Positions 42,214-52,568 of a DNA stretch of 64,000 nt are shown piece after piece. A program made the translations under genes and the position numbers. Source of the stretch: JAMLHH01 sp964653095 (GTDB taxonomy: Bacteria > Bacteroidota > Bacteroidia > Chitinophagales > JADIYW01). Where the stretch lies: contig CAZZEH010000016.1 in NCBI GenBank assembly GCA_964653095.1, forward strand, positions 10,532-74,531, in the 5' to 3' direction. How positions within the stretch are numbered: the stretch's first letter is position 1; every line of letters begins with the position of its first letter. The notes beneath the pieces are model-generated. The model made no database searches. It was not told the origin of the DNA and saw only the letters and a program-made list of their open reading frames with translations.

Positions 42214-44411
42214 AAAACAAATTGAAACTTAGCACGGGACTTCTGTGGAGTGCTTATGGAATAGTTGTACTTGGCGCAGTGCTTTTTTTTACATTTGCAG
42301 CAATAGGATTTTTCGGAAAACTGCCGGATATCGAAGAATTAGAAAATCCCAAATCCAATCTCGCATCAGAAATCTATTCTTCTGACGGAGTCATGATAGG
42401 AAAATATTTTTACGACAATCGAACCAATATTGAATTTCAGGAGTTGTCCGAAAATATTGTTCATGCATTAATTGCTACTGAGGATGAGCGTTTTTATCAG
42501 CATTCCGGTATCGATTTCAAAGCAACTTTGAGAGCTATCATAAAAATGGGCAAAGACGGAGGCGGAAGTACAATCACCCAACAGCTTGCCAAAAATATGT
42601 TTAATACTACCGAACGAAAAAGTACATTCAAAAGAATTATAGAAAAAGCTCAGGAATATATCATTGCCATACAATTGGAAAAGAGATATACCAAAGAAGA
42701 AATTTTGGCGATGTACCTGAATACAGTGGACTTTGTGAATAATGCAGTGGGAATACACAGCGCCGCGCACGTCTATTTTGACAAAACTCCCTCTGAGCTT
42801 ACGGTACAGGAATCTGCCGTACTCGTAGGCATGCTCAAAGCTCCCTCCTATTACAATCCGGTCAGACATCAGGAGCGTTCGCAAAAAAGGAGAAACGTAG
42901 TCATGAAACAGATGGTGAAAAATAAATTTCTGACTTCACTTCAATACGACGAATTCAAAGTACAGCCCATCGAACTGTTTTACACCCCTGTCAGCCACGT
43001 GGAAGGACTCGCACCGTATTTCAGGGAAGTACTTGCCCAGCAGCTGAAAACTTTTTTTGCCGAAAATCCGCGCGAGGACGGCACACACTATAATCTGTAT
43101 AAGGACGGGTTAAAAATTTACACTACGATTGACTCCAAAATGCAGGAATACGCAGAAGAATCTGTAAGAAAGCACCTGAAAAGCTATCAGAAACTTTTTA
43201 CCGCTCAGTATAAAAACTCAAACCCTTTTGCCTCGGGACTCGGAGCCAAAAGGCTGGAAAACTCTAAAATAAATGCCGACAGGTACAGAAGGCTAAAACA
43301 GGCAGGATGGAATGCCGAACTAATCAATGAGTCTTTTAATACTCCTGTAAAAATGAAAGTTTTTACCTGGGACGGTGAAAAAGATACCACGATGACTCCT
43401 TTGGATTCAATCAAACACCACATGATGTTTTTGCAGACGGGATTTATGGCAATGGATCCGGACAACGGACATGTAAAAGCATGGGTAGGAGGAATAGATT
43501 TTAAATATTTTAAATTTGACCACGTCAATATCAATACCAAAAGGCAGGTAGGTTCGACATATAAGCCCGTACTGTATGCTCTCGCAGTGGACAATGGCTG
43601 GTCGCCCTGCATGGAAATTACTGCCGGTACGGTCACGATAGGAAATTGGACTGTATCGGGTTCCGGCGGCTATAAAACTATAAAAAGATGCCTTGCGACT
43701 TCTGATAACGGATGTGCCGCTTATCTCGTGCAGCAACTCGGTGCCGAAGCGATGGTGCAGATGGGAGAACGCATGGGAATCAAAACCAAACTTCCTCCCT
43801 ACCCTGCAATTTCACTCGGTGCAGGAGATATTTCTCTGTATGAAATGATGACTGTTTACACCTGTTTCCCTTCCGGCGGTATTCAGACGGAGCCGCTTCT
43901 GCTGACAAGGGTAGAAGACAAAAACGGCAACTTAATTAAAACTTTTGTATCTGCCCGTATAGAAGCTTTCAGCAAAAATACTGCGTACAAAATGGTCGAA
44001 CTGATGAAGGGAGTAGTAGAACCCGGAGGAACGGGTAATCGTCTGAAAAGAAATTACAATCTCGGTGATTTGCAAATGGCAGGTAAAACCGGTACTACCA
44101 ACAAAAACGTAGATGCCTGGTATATGGGCTACACTCCAAAACTTGTGGCAGGAGCCTGGGTAGGCAATGACGAGCAGTTTTTAAGATTCAGAACAACTTA
44201 TTTGGGACAAGGGGCTGCAGCTGCATTGCCGATTTGGGGCAATTTCTTCCAAAAAGTCATCGATGACCCAAAATATAAGTATATTAAAGAAGCTGACTTT
44301 TTTACTCCGACCGATACCTCGCTGATAAGAAATATGTGTCAGCAGGATGCGGAACTTTTCTTCGAAGGTTTTGCTCCTTTGGATGAAATGAGTCTGGAAA
44401 GCCAATTTTAG
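42210..44411 (+). CDS. Class A penicillin-binding protein 1A
   Basis: 733 residues: one membrane helix, glycosyltransferase GT51 domain (ATEDERFYQHSGIDFKA, GGSTITQQLAKN, KRYTKEEILAMYLNTV), then transpeptidase with GSTYKPVLYA (Ser near 449), SDNGC and KTGTTNKNVDAW. Both activities look intact, so it polymerises and cross-links peptidoglycan. Start overlaps porW by 4 bp (ATGA), a neighbour pair seen in other Bacteroidota. Confidence 0.95.
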   Translation: MKNKLKLSTGLLWSAYGIVVLGAVLFFTFAAIGFFGKLPDIEELENPKSNLASEIYSSDGVMIGKYFYDNRTNIEFQELSENIVHALIATEDERFYQHSGIDFKATLRAIIKMGKDGGGSTITQQLAKNMFNTTERKSTFKRIIEKAQEYIIAIQLEKRYTKEEILAMYLNTVDFVNNAVGIHSAAHVYFDKTPSELTVQESAVLVGMLKAPSYYNPVRHQERSQKRRNVVMKQMVKNKFLTSLQYDEFKVQPIELFYTPVSHVEGLAPYFREVLAQQLKTFFAENPREDGTHYNLYKDGLKIYTTIDSKMQEYAEESVRKHLKSYQKLFTAQYKNSNPFASGLGAKRLENSKINADRYRRLKQAGWNAELINESFNTPVKMKVFTWDGEKDTTMTPLDSIKHHMMFLQTGFMAMDPDNGHVKAWVGGIDFKYFKFDHVNINTKRQVGSTYKPVLYALAVDNGWSPCMEITAGTVTIGNWTVSGSGGYKTIKRCLATSDNGCAAYLVQQLGAEAMVQMGERMGIKTKLPPYPAISLGAGDISLYEMMTVYTCFPSGGIQTEPLLLTRVEDKNGNLIKTFVSARIEAFSKNTAYKMVELMKGVVEPGGTGNRLKRNYNLGDLQMAGKTGTTNKNVDAWYMGYTPKLVAGAWVGNDEQFLRFRTTYLGQGAAAALPIWGNFFQKVIDDPKYKYIKEADFFTPTDTSLIRNMCQQDAELFFEGFAPLDEMSLESQF

Positions 44412-44414
44412 GCC

Positions 44415-46208
44415 ATGGAGAACCTGAGTAATATCGTACAGGCACTGCCTGAACTTCCCGGTGTGTATCGCTACTATGATAAGCAGGGTAAAATACTGTA
44501 TATCGGGAAAGCAAAAAATTTAAAAAAACGAGTCAGCAGTTATTTTAACAGAAGCAATCAGCACAGTAACAGAATAAAACTGTTAGTCCGGAAAATCGCT
44601 GAGATTCGACATACTGTGGTGGACTCCGAACGGGATGCACTCCTGCTGGAAAATGCGCTTATCAAAGAGCATCAGCCGAGATATAATATTATGCTCAAGG
44701 ATGATAAAACTTATCCCTTTATCAAAATCACAAATGAGCATTTCCCAAAAGTGTTTTTCACCCGCAAGTATGAGAAAGACGGAGCTGAATATTACGGGCC
44801 ATACACCTCGCTTCATCATGTCCGGGCTCTGATGGATTTAATAAAAAAGCTTTATCCGATACGAACCTGCAACCTAAATCTTTCTCCCGAGAACATCCGA
44901 AAAAATAATTATCGGGTGTGTTTGGAATATTATTTGGGGAATTGTCTCGGTCCCTGTGAAGGCAAGCAGACAGAAGAAGATTATCTGAAAAATATTGAAG
45001 AAATCAGGGCAATTCTGAAAGGCAAATTTTCAAATGTCAGAAAAGTCCTGAAAGAAAATATGGAACAGGCAGCCGCCAACCTGCAATTTGAAGAAGCCGA
45101 AGACTGGAAGAAAAAGTATCTGTTTATAGACGAATACATGCAGTCTTCCAATATTGTCAATCCGGGTTTGGGCAATTTTCATGTGTTCGGATATTACGGA
45201 GACGGGAAGAAAGCTTACGTCAATTATCTCTACGTGTATGAAGGAACCGTAATAGAAACGAAGAACTCGATTATCACCCGAAAATTAGATGAGTCCAAAG
45301 AGTATCTTTTGGAACAGGCTATCTTAGATGTCATTTTAAAAACAAGTCATAAAGAGCCCATCCTCATTCCCTTTGAATTGGAAGAAGCAGAATATCTGTC
45401 GGAATACAGTTTTGCCGTCCCAAAAATCGGCGATAAGAAAAAGCTGTTGGAGCTTGCTCAGAAAAATGCTTTTTTCATTAAGAAAAATGAGATTAGGAAG
45501 AATACCCGAGTACCGAAGGAACAACGCATTCTGCAAATGATGAAAACTGATTTGAGGCTTCGTGCGTTGCCTTTTCATATAGAATGCTTTGACAACTCCA
45601 ACATACAGGGACAGTTTCCCGTAGCCGCCATGGTCGTATTTAAAAATACCCAACCCAGCCGCTCGGAATACCGGCATTTCAACATTAAGACTGTAGAAGG
45701 ACCGGATGATTATGCTTCTATGAAAGAGATTGTGTACAGAAGGTACAAAAGGCTGTTGGAAGAGAATGCATCTCTGCCCCAACTTATAGTCATAGACGGC
45801 GGCAAAGGGCAGCTTTCAGTAGCTTTGGAAAGTCTGAGAAAATTGGAGCTGACCGACAAAATACAATGTATTGCCATTGCGGAAAAATTAGAAGAAATTT
45901 ATTTTCCCGGCGACAGTCTCCCGCTCCACATCAGTAAAAAATCTGAGACGCTTAAAGTCATTCAGCATATCCGAAACGAAGCGCATCGGTTTGCTCTTGC
46001 GTTTCACCGGGACAAACGCTCCAAAGGTACCATCAAAACAATTTTAACCGACATCAGGGGAATTGGCCCGAAAACGGCTGCACTTCTTTTGACTGAAATC
46101 GGTTCTGTTAAAAAAATCAAAGAGACTAATCCCGAAAAAATTGAGGCGCTAATTGGGAAAAACAGAACTCAAATTCTTCTTGAGGGACTGAATAATCAGA
46201 TGGATTAG
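44415..46208 (+). CDS. uvrC: UvrABC excinuclease subunit C
   Basis: 597 residues. GIY-YIG domain at the N-terminus (LPGVYRYYDKQGKILYIGKAKNLKKRVSSYF), UVR motif (NLQFEEAEDWKKKY), RNase-H-like domain with ECFDNSNIQGQFPVAAMVVF and VIDGGKGQLSVA, and the C-terminal helix-hairpin-helix (DIRGIGPKTAALLL). It makes both incisions in nucleotide excision repair. Follows pbp1A by 3 bp. Confidence 0.97.
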   Translation: MENLSNIVQALPELPGVYRYYDKQGKILYIGKAKNLKKRVSSYFNRSNQHSNRIKLLVRKIAEIRHTVVDSERDALLLENALIKEHQPRYNIMLKDDKTYPFIKITNEHFPKVFFTRKYEKDGAEYYGPYTSLHHVRALMDLIKKLYPIRTCNLNLSPENIRKNNYRVCLEYYLGNCLGPCEGKQTEEDYLKNIEEIRAILKGKFSNVRKVLKENMEQAAANLQFEEAEDWKKKYLFIDEYMQSSNIVNPGLGNFHVFGYYGDGKKAYVNYLYVYEGTVIETKNSIITRKLDESKEYLLEQAILDVILKTSHKEPILIPFELEEAEYLSEYSFAVPKIGDKKKLLELAQKNAFFIKKNEIRKNTRVPKEQRILQMMKTDLRLRALPFHIECFDNSNIQGQFPVAAMVVFKNTQPSRSEYRHFNIKTVEGPDDYASMKEIVYRRYKRLLEENASLPQLIVIDGGKGQLSVALESLRKLELTDKIQCIAIAEKLEEIYFPGDSLPLHISKKSETLKVIQHIRNEAHRFALAFHRDKRSKGTIKTILTDIRGIGPKTAALLLTEIGSVKKIKETNPEKIEALIGKNRTQILLEGLNNQMD

Positions 46209-46218
46209 ATTCTTTGTC

Positions 46219-48327
46219 TTACTCTACTATTCCGATAATTCTGAATACATCCCAGATATTCATATACCAAAACTTCCACTTATTGTTAAGCGCCTGCTGT
46301 TCTTCACGCTCCCAAAAATGAAGTTGATGCACCGGATACAAATACCCGAAATAATATGAAGTCTGACTCGGTCGCCGGAATGCAAGCTCCTTTAAAGGAT
46401 ATCTGTATGCGGTCTCTCTGCTTTGAACAATTTTGAGTCCTCTTTCCCGAATTTCTTTAGCCGTTTTCAAATGCCGGACAGCATCATCCTCTGCGGACTT
46501 ATCGTTTTTAATTCTTGCTATTCTTCTGTTCAAAAGGTATTTTAAAGTAGCGGCGCGGTGTTCTGCTCTTAGCGCGGCTATATCAAGGCTCTCGGTAATT
46601 TCTTTTAAAACATCTGAAGAATCAGTCGGATGTTCACTTCTCAATTCCCAGTACTTTTCTGAAAAATAATCTAACGCCGGAATCACATGCTGATAGACAC
46701 TGTCAATCAGTTTTGCATCTGCTTGGTTTCTCAAATATTCATAAGACCTGTTCGGCATGGGATGTAAAGGCAGGTTTTTGCCCAAAGGCATTTCGTCTGT
46801 CACAGTAGCTGCAGTGAGATACTGAATAAGGTTTTTCTCTTTAATCATTTCATTTTGAAGTCGGTTGACCTCTCTAAAAAAATGTTGGGAGGAAGTATCT
46901 TTTACCAGCTTATCAAAATACTGTTCAGGATAAGGCTGATTTTTTTCTCCGTTAATAGTGGATTCCCAGCTCCAATTAGCAATACTCCAATCTGTCAGCC
47001 AATAGCTCCACTCCCAGCCCGAACTGAAAGTCAGATGACCCTCTACCCGCAGGCTGTCGCAATACAAGATGTCGTCGAGACGGGCATTGAGATATGGAGA
47101 CAGGTACATGGGGATGCTGTTGTCAAAAGTTATCCAATATGCGGATTCGGGATAGTACCATGTTTCTCTCTGCTCACGCTCCCGAAGCAGTTGGTCCCGC
47201 ATATGGTGCAGATTTTCATTGCCGTAAACCGGAGCCAGACTGTCGTTGAGCGTATAAAACATGACCGTATGAATCATGGTACCCCGGTACCGGTCCAAAG
47301 TATCTTTTATCTCCATATTTTGATGACCCGGCTTAACCATTGTTTCCGGCTTGACTACATGCTGTCGTCCGGTCAGATGTATTCCCCGATTATAAAGAAG
47401 TTCGTGGACATAACTTCTGAGTTTGACTTTTTTTCGGGCATTTCCCATAGAAAACTCAGTAGTAGAAAATTCCACATTCCAATATTTCCAGTCCGCCAGA
47501 CTCAATTCTTTAAATCTCTTATAAATCTGCTTCTTTTTAGGTCTGAAAGACTTGGCAGGATTCCGGTACAATTTAAAAGCAGATTGTTGCTTCATGTGTA
47601 ATGAAAGGTCTAAGCCTGCAAGGATACCCCGGTCTGCCATATACCCGACCCACTTTTGGGCATATTTGGGCCACTCTTTCCGATTGATGGTCTCAAGGAG
47701 ATTAAACTCAAAATAGTTTTGGCGGTTACGTGCCAACCAGTCTATATATTCCCGTATTCGGTCTTCTCCGCCCGGGAATTTTTCTTCCAACAGAGCCTCA
47801 GTCAATTCTATGGGATGCATGGTATGCAGATGAAAACCCATTTTATTGAAACGCGGTCTGGATGAATAGATATAGTCCTCTTTAAGCGGCCAGTCTGACA
47901 AATCCGGAAGCAGAGTTTCTCTCGGGTGATAAAAACAAAAGCCCAATACATCCTGAAGCAATCCGTACAAACCGGCACCAATTCCTTCATAGCTGTATGC
48001 TTTCAGAGTCAGGTAGTATTGGTTGTTTTCTGACTTCCCGGACCAAGAGTATGTCCGGTCAGACGTTTCTGCAACAGGATAATTCAGATGAGCAGCCGAT
48101 ACTGTTTTTTGTTTTGGTATGTCGGGTATTTCAATGTAAACATCTGCCGATGTATTGACAGACACTTTTTCTGCTCCGGCTTTCACCAATAAATTCTGTA
48201 CATCTCTGACTGCATAGTGAATCACCGGAATGAGCTCTGATTTTTCTGTAATCTGAATACTGACAGTATATGCCTGCAATATATAACTGTACAAAAAGAC
48301 TAAAAACAACAGAATTTTTCTCCACAT
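46219..48327 (-). CDS. Secreted glycoside-hydrolase-like protein, function unknown
   Basis: 702 residues with a signal peptide ending LQAY. The N-terminal domain (about 30-130; YEGIGAGLYGLLQDVLGFCFYH … LLPDLSDWPL) resembles the first domain of GH20/GH67/GH84-type enzymes and of DUF4838 proteins, and the next part (RPRFNKMGFHLHTMHP) looks like a TIM-barrel start. No catalytic pair can be assigned. The end is helical. It lies 23 bp downstream of lptC on the same strand and converges with uvrC. Confidence 0.55.
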   Translation of the reverse strand: MWRKILLFLVFLYSYILQAYTVSIQITEKSELIPVIHYAVRDVQNLLVKAGAEKVSVNTSADVYIEIPDIPKQKTVSAAHLNYPVAETSDRTYSWSGKSENNQYYLTLKAYSYEGIGAGLYGLLQDVLGFCFYHPRETLLPDLSDWPLKEDYIYSSRPRFNKMGFHLHTMHPIELTEALLEEKFPGGEDRIREYIDWLARNRQNYFEFNLLETINRKEWPKYAQKWVGYMADRGILAGLDLSLHMKQQSAFKLYRNPAKSFRPKKKQIYKRFKELSLADWKYWNVEFSTTEFSMGNARKKVKLRSYVHELLYNRGIHLTGRQHVVKPETMVKPGHQNMEIKDTLDRYRGTMIHTVMFYTLNDSLAPVYGNENLHHMRDQLLREREQRETWYYPESAYWITFDNSIPMYLSPYLNARLDDILYCDSLRVEGHLTFSSGWEWSYWLTDWSIANWSWESTINGEKNQPYPEQYFDKLVKDTSSQHFFREVNRLQNEMIKEKNLIQYLTAATVTDEMPLGKNLPLHPMPNRSYEYLRNQADAKLIDSVYQHVIPALDYFSEKYWELRSEHPTDSSDVLKEITESLDIAALRAEHRAATLKYLLNRRIARIKNDKSAEDDAVRHLKTAKEIRERGLKIVQSRETAYRYPLKELAFRRPSQTSYYFGYLYPVHQLHFWEREEQQALNNKWKFWYMNIWDVFRIIGIVE

Positions 48328-48350
48328 ACTTTAAAGATAATCATTTGGAT

Positions 48351-48893
48351 TTAAGGTACATTATCGTCTTCAATATGGACAATGCCGGTAATTTTGTGCA
48401 GGGTATAATTCCGAAACTTATCATCTGAAGTGAGACCGTATCCTTGTATAATATCTGTGGGAGTAGTTACTTTTACTTTTCCTTCAATTGTAATGGTTTC
48501 ATTGTTTTCATTCCAAAAAAGGTTGTCAGATTCCATTTTTTCCTTTTTGTAATTAATCATCACTACACCTTCTCTCATTTCCAACAGGCGATTGGTCTCG
48601 TTTCTTTCGCCATACCCTGCTTTTATTACAGAAGTTTCTGTACCCTTATCAAACAATTCGATTTGAAGCCCCTCCGGAAAAATAATTTTATTTTCGTTCA
48701 CGATATGCCGGTGCATGACGGGTGCAGTAATAATTGCATTCGTATAACCTTTTTCACTGTGCGCCAACTGCACGTCTTCTGAAATTTCAATCTCTACATT
48801 TTCAGGGGCTCCAAATTTTCTTGCTAAAACAGGATCATTTTTGCAGGAAGCACATACCCACACCAGCAGAGCAAAAAATACAAATATTCTCAT
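48351..48893 (-). CDS. lptC: LPS export lipoprotein LptC
   Basis: 180 residues with lipobox CASC (Cys17). The beta-jellyroll OstA-like fold is visible in segments: KGYTNAIITAPVMHRHI, IIFPEGLQIELFDKG, AGYGERNETNRLLEMREGVV, MESDNLFWNENNETITIEG. It bridges LptB2FG and LptA during LPS transport. A terminator-like hairpin lies upstream, between it and the TPR gene. The following GH-like gene is 23 bp away. Confidence 0.88.
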   Translation of the reverse strand: MRIFVFFALLVWVCASCKNDPVLARKFGAPENVEIEISEDVQLAHSEKGYTNAIITAPVMHRHIVNENKIIFPEGLQIELFDKGTETSVIKAGYGERNETNRLLEMREGVVMINYKKEKMESDNLFWNENNETITIEGKVKVTTPTDIIQGYGLTSDDKFRNYTLHKITGIVHIEDDNVP

Positions 48894-48928
48894 TTCAAAA
48901 GAAAAGTAAAGATAGCGGAAAATAAACA

Positions 48929-48950
48929 GGGAAGCTTTAAAGAGCTTCCC
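48929..48950 (-). terminator. Terminator after the TPR-protein operon
   Basis: Perfect eight-base stem GGGAAGCT/AGCTTCCC with a six-base loop, followed on the minus strand by TGTTTATTTT. It sits 31 bp after the TPR gene stop and before lptC on the same strand. The U-run is imperfect. Confidence 0.7.
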
Positions 48951-48980
48951 CGAATTATCAAAACAGATGTTTTTTGATTC

Positions 48981-50336
48981 TTAGTCTTTGGTACGCACCA
49001 GAGTTTCTTCGTTAATCCAGCAAGGTACTGTATAAGTACTGCCTACCTTCAGCCCCTGTGCAGCCACATCCGCCCGTGTAGGCAGATATTTCTTGTAGTC
49101 ACTCAGTAAAGGATCGACTACTTCCGCATAAGATTCATCGAGCTCTTTTGCCTTATTGAGATAATCAAATGCAGGCCACAAAACTCGCTGTGATTTGAAT
49201 CCGGTCCCAGGTCCGCATTTACTGCCGCTGGACAGATACAACACCCCGATAAGATAGTAAGGCTTGGCAGAATTAGAATCCAACGCAATCGCTTCTCTTG
49301 CAGCTTCTCTCGCTTCTTCAAACTTGTCCATCTTTCTGTATGTATCGCCTATTGCCAACAGCAACCCGGTTTTACTGTCGATATCGGTGTTTAATTCCAC
49401 CGCTTTTTCAAAGAATGCAATAGCTTCTTCGTACTGTTCCTTTTCATAATAATACACCCCAATATTGTTAGCCGCAATGGCAGTAGGGTTTCGTTCAAAA
49501 AGCTTTCTTTCAATGGAATATCTCGTTTCGGAGTCTTTTACATCTTCATCTCTTTTTATATTGCTTAGAATATCTTCAAGGTTGGAAGTAGAAGAATCGT
49601 CCGCAATCCATTTCTCCAAAGAATCTATTTTTTCTTCGGCAGTCCAGGTATGCCAAGGCTCTCCGGCTTCAAATCTTTGAGGAAGCACAAATTTTTTGAG
49701 GTTGTAGCTCATAGCTGCCTTTACATCCGCAAACTGTTCGGCAAAATTTCCATTTTTTATGTTTTCATCACAAATAGCCGCTAATTTTGTGTATTCTTTT
49801 TTGATAAAATCCCTGTCCACACCTTCCGCTTCATCCTGCAAATGAATAAGAAGATTAAAATAGGTTTGTATTCCGTAATACTTACTGTTAGTCAAATCCA
49901 GGTTAATGGCTTCCTCCAAGATACTTTTTGCCTGAGAATATTCATTCGGTCTGTATTTGGCAAGGTCCATTCCCTTTAGCTGAAGTACATATCCTTTATC
50001 TCCCCAACACCGGATTCTCTGATCATACAAAGCCATCAGACTGTCAATGTATTTTTCTTTAAGGCCGGCATCTTCAGTTTTCTCTATTAAATCTATAAAT
50101 AAATCTGCTCCGTCTATAAAAATAGACTTTGTCAGGCCCGGCGCATTTTGATATACTTCTCTCCAGTATGGCATTGCTCTCTCAAAAGCTCCCTGCTTAA
50201 AATATTCTTTGTACAGTGAAAAAGTTCTGGGAGCTTTCTCATCTCCTTTCGGGCAGTTTTGAGCCTGAACATCAGTAGAGCCAAAAAGAAATCCAAATGC
50301 GAATGCTATAGTAATTAGGTGTTTCATTTTAATCAA
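48981..50336 (-). CDS. Secreted TPR-repeat protein
   Basis: 451 residues with a signal peptide ending VQAQ. Several TPR units can be seen: KEYFKQGAFERAMPYWREVY, AANNIGVYYYEKEQYEEAIA … FFEKAVELN, and AIGDTYRKMDKFEEAREAA with AIALDSNSAKPYYLIGVLY. TPR arrays bind proteins; the partner is unknown. It lies 10 bp downstream of the outer-membrane barrel gene and belongs to the operon with coaX. Confidence 0.82.
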   Translation of the reverse strand: MIKMKHLITIAFAFGFLFGSTDVQAQNCPKGDEKAPRTFSLYKEYFKQGAFERAMPYWREVYQNAPGLTKSIFIDGADLFIDLIEKTEDAGLKEKYIDSLMALYDQRIRCWGDKGYVLQLKGMDLAKYRPNEYSQAKSILEEAINLDLTNSKYYGIQTYFNLLIHLQDEAEGVDRDFIKKEYTKLAAICDENIKNGNFAEQFADVKAAMSYNLKKFVLPQRFEAGEPWHTWTAEEKIDSLEKWIADDSSTSNLEDILSNIKRDEDVKDSETRYSIERKLFERNPTAIAANNIGVYYYEKEQYEEAIAFFEKAVELNTDIDSKTGLLLAIGDTYRKMDKFEEAREAAREAIALDSNSAKPYYLIGVLYLSSGSKCGPGTGFKSQRVLWPAFDYLNKAKELDESYAEVVDPLLSDYKKYLPTRADVAAQGLKVGSTYTVPCWINEETLVRTKD

Positions 50337-50346
50337 TATCTTTTTA

Positions 50347-51744
50347 TTAGTAATATTTTCTTTTTTGAAACCAATTGTTGTTTAAGTTTATTCCGAGTTT
50401 AATTTTGCCGTAATTTTCTTTTATCAGCTGGTTTTTCAACGTACCTCTGGAACCCGCCTCAAAACTGAGATTAAATGCATAAACGAACATTCTGGTATTG
50501 TATTCATCATATAATCTGATTGCAATCGGTATCCCAAAACCAATATTTATGCCAAACTCCTGAATCGGTTTGGATGCAATCTGAAGGTTGGTCTTCTGAA
50601 AATGAAATCCCGCCCGATATTTTAATCTCGAAAAAAAGCTTTTGTCCGATGATAATGACGGAAGAAATTCTCCTCCCAAACCTACTCTCCAGCTATTGCG
50701 GAGTGTGATATTATTGTCTAATCCGTATCCGCTGTATTTGCTCCAGGGCTGGTATTTATAATCAAACCCTACCGTCCACCTGATACTGTCTGCCAGAGTA
50801 AATCCGACCTGAACATAACCCGGAATGTGTACTTCGGCTTTTTGATTGTCGGTTACGCTCAGAGTGTCGAAAAATGACGGGTAAAGGGTATGCAAATCAG
50901 ACAGAAAATCTTTGAAAGTTTCAGACTCGGACTTTCCGTACAAAAATTCACTTTGTACAGTCAGATAAGAATCGTCAAAAGATGATCTTTTGCCCAAAGT
51001 AAAACCCGGAGCCCCCGTAATCCCAAGTGTCAAATGGAGCGGTTTGTTCTTTCCTCCATATCGAAATTCTCTGTGATATTGCGCTCCGAGATTAAAAAGT
51101 ATGCTCTTGACAACTAATGTACTGTTGTGCCACGAACCAAATCCATAGGCATCCACCAAGTCATCCTCCAGGGCATAAGCCAAAGTATTTTTAGACAAAT
51201 TCCCAAAGAGATATCCGAGATTAAATCCTATACTGTAATCTTTATAGGTGAAACCGTTTGACCAGAAAAAATTATACAGACTGCCATTGTTCTCATTATG
51301 AAGAATGCCCTTTTGCTCACCAAAAGAGATGCTGTCCAGACTATAACTGTTTTTTGTACTGTACGGAAGCAGTCCGGCCGCCATTCCCCAATGCCCTCTA
51401 ATGACCGGAAACGAAAGCGATATATATTCCAATCCTGCACTTCCTATGCCGGCGGAACCTTCCTGAATACGCCTTGTCCCGAAAGAGCCGTAAACACCCG
51501 CTTCAAAAGCCGTAAGTGACTTTTCGGTAAGGGACGCCGGATTGTTAAAATTGAATCCATCTGGAGATCGGTACGCCGCACCTAATCCCCCCATCGAACC
51601 GCTTGGGACATAGTTTCCTTCATTAATAAATCCTATGCCGTACTGGGCGTAAGGTGAACTATCATTGGCAGAAACGGCATTGAAATTATAAACAAATATA
51701 ATTAATGTGAGCCACCATACAGGGCTTGTCAGTCTATTTTGCAT
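50347..51744 (-). CDS. Outer-membrane beta-barrel protein (FadL/PorV-like superfamily)
   Basis: Start at 51744 gives a signal peptide (LTLIIFVYNFNAVSA); an earlier ATG at 51795 lies inside coaX. 465 residues with amphipathic strands throughout and NEGNYVPSGSMGGLGAAYRS near the mature N-terminus, a Gly-rich motif like the one in PorV-type proteins of Bacteroidota. The C-terminus ends KRKYY. Function unknown. It overlaps coaX by 11 bp and precedes the TPR gene by 10 bp. Confidence 0.72.
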   Translation of the reverse strand: MQNRLTSPVWWLTLIIFVYNFNAVSANDSSPYAQYGIGFINEGNYVPSGSMGGLGAAYRSPDGFNFNNPASLTEKSLTAFEAGVYGSFGTRRIQEGSAGIGSAGLEYISLSFPVIRGHWGMAAGLLPYSTKNSYSLDSISFGEQKGILHNENNGSLYNFFWSNGFTYKDYSIGFNLGYLFGNLSKNTLAYALEDDLVDAYGFGSWHNSTLVVKSILFNLGAQYHREFRYGGKNKPLHLTLGITGAPGFTLGKRSSFDDSYLTVQSEFLYGKSESETFKDFLSDLHTLYPSFFDTLSVTDNQKAEVHIPGYVQVGFTLADSIRWTVGFDYKYQPWSKYSGYGLDNNITLRNSWRVGLGGEFLPSLSSDKSFFSRLKYRAGFHFQKTNLQIASKPIQEFGINIGFGIPIAIRLYDEYNTRMFVYAFNLSFEAGSRGTLKNQLIKENYGKIKLGINLNNNWFQKRKYY

Positions 51745-52459
51745 TATATAGCGCAATTTGATGCAATCCAATAAGTACCAAATTTGGATGTGCAAATATC
51801 TTATTTTTAAGTTTATAAAAAAACAATTCTGAATCTCCTCCGCTAATCAGTACCATTGTTTCGGGATATTTTTGAATATAATCTTCAATAAACGAATCTA
51901 TTTCCTTTACAGCACCGGACAATGCTCCTATTTTAATACATTCTTCTGTGCTTTGTCCGATTAAATCGTCCTGCCATTTATTTTCGACCAGAGGAAGTTT
52001 GTCCGTAAAATGATGTACAGCTTTTAATCTCATTTCCAGCCCGGGATGAATACTGCCTCCCAAATAATTACTGCCTTCACGAATAAAGTCCAAAGTGATA
52101 CAGGTACCCGCATCAATTATCAGACAGTTGGAATGCGGGTAAAGTTTTTGGGCACCTGCTATCAGGGCTATTCGGTCTAATCCGAGTGTAAGCGGTGTTC
52201 GGTATGAATTTTTAAAAGGGAGGGCAGATTGGTGGGTTAGTCTGAAAAAATGAGGGTCTTTTTCAAGAAACCCGGTGATATCTTCTGAAAGGTCAGTTGT
52301 AGCAGAAAGTGCAAACGAGCAGTCCGGAAATTTCTTTTGAAATTCTTTTAGCGTCTGAACTGTATAGGAGTCAAAAGTGAAATATTGAGCTTTCTCATTC
52401 GGATGAAAAACTCCGGCTTTCATTCGGGTATTTCCTATGTCTAAACAAACGATATACAC
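51734..52459 (-). CDS. coaX: Type III pantothenate kinase
   Basis: 241 residues. First step of CoA synthesis. ASKHA-fold signs: LDIGNTRMKAGVF at the N-terminus, RTPLTLGLDRIALIAGA, LIIDAGTCITLDFI and GGSIHPGLEMRLKAVHHFTDKLP. Length is normal. It leads the operon with the outer-membrane barrel and TPR genes. Confidence 0.95.
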   Translation of the reverse strand: MYIVCLDIGNTRMKAGVFHPNEKAQYFTFDSYTVQTLKEFQKKFPDCSFALSATTDLSEDITGFLEKDPHFFRLTHQSALPFKNSYRTPLTLGLDRIALIAGAQKLYPHSNCLIIDAGTCITLDFIREGSNYLGGSIHPGLEMRLKAVHHFTDKLPLVENKWQDDLIGQSTEECIKIGALSGAVKEIDSFIEDYIQKYPETMVLISGGDSELFFYKLKNKIFAHPNLVLIGLHQIALYNAK

Positions 52460-52568
52460 TACGTTATAATGTTTGAAAATAAAAAGTATTGCCTTTTTTC
52501 TGCAAATTCGGAATCTCTTTTAAATGCTGTGCCCGATTTTGAAAACAGACGATGCAACGAAGCAACAT

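Noticed and set aside
43205..43636. Minus-strand 143-codon frame opposite PBP1A
   Set aside because: Shadow of the transpeptidase domain; no motif of its own.
46855..47601. Plus-strand 248-codon frame inside the GH-like gene
   Set aside because: It lies entirely opposite a 702-residue protein with a signal peptide and clear domain similarity; its own translation has no recognisable motif and unlikely composition.
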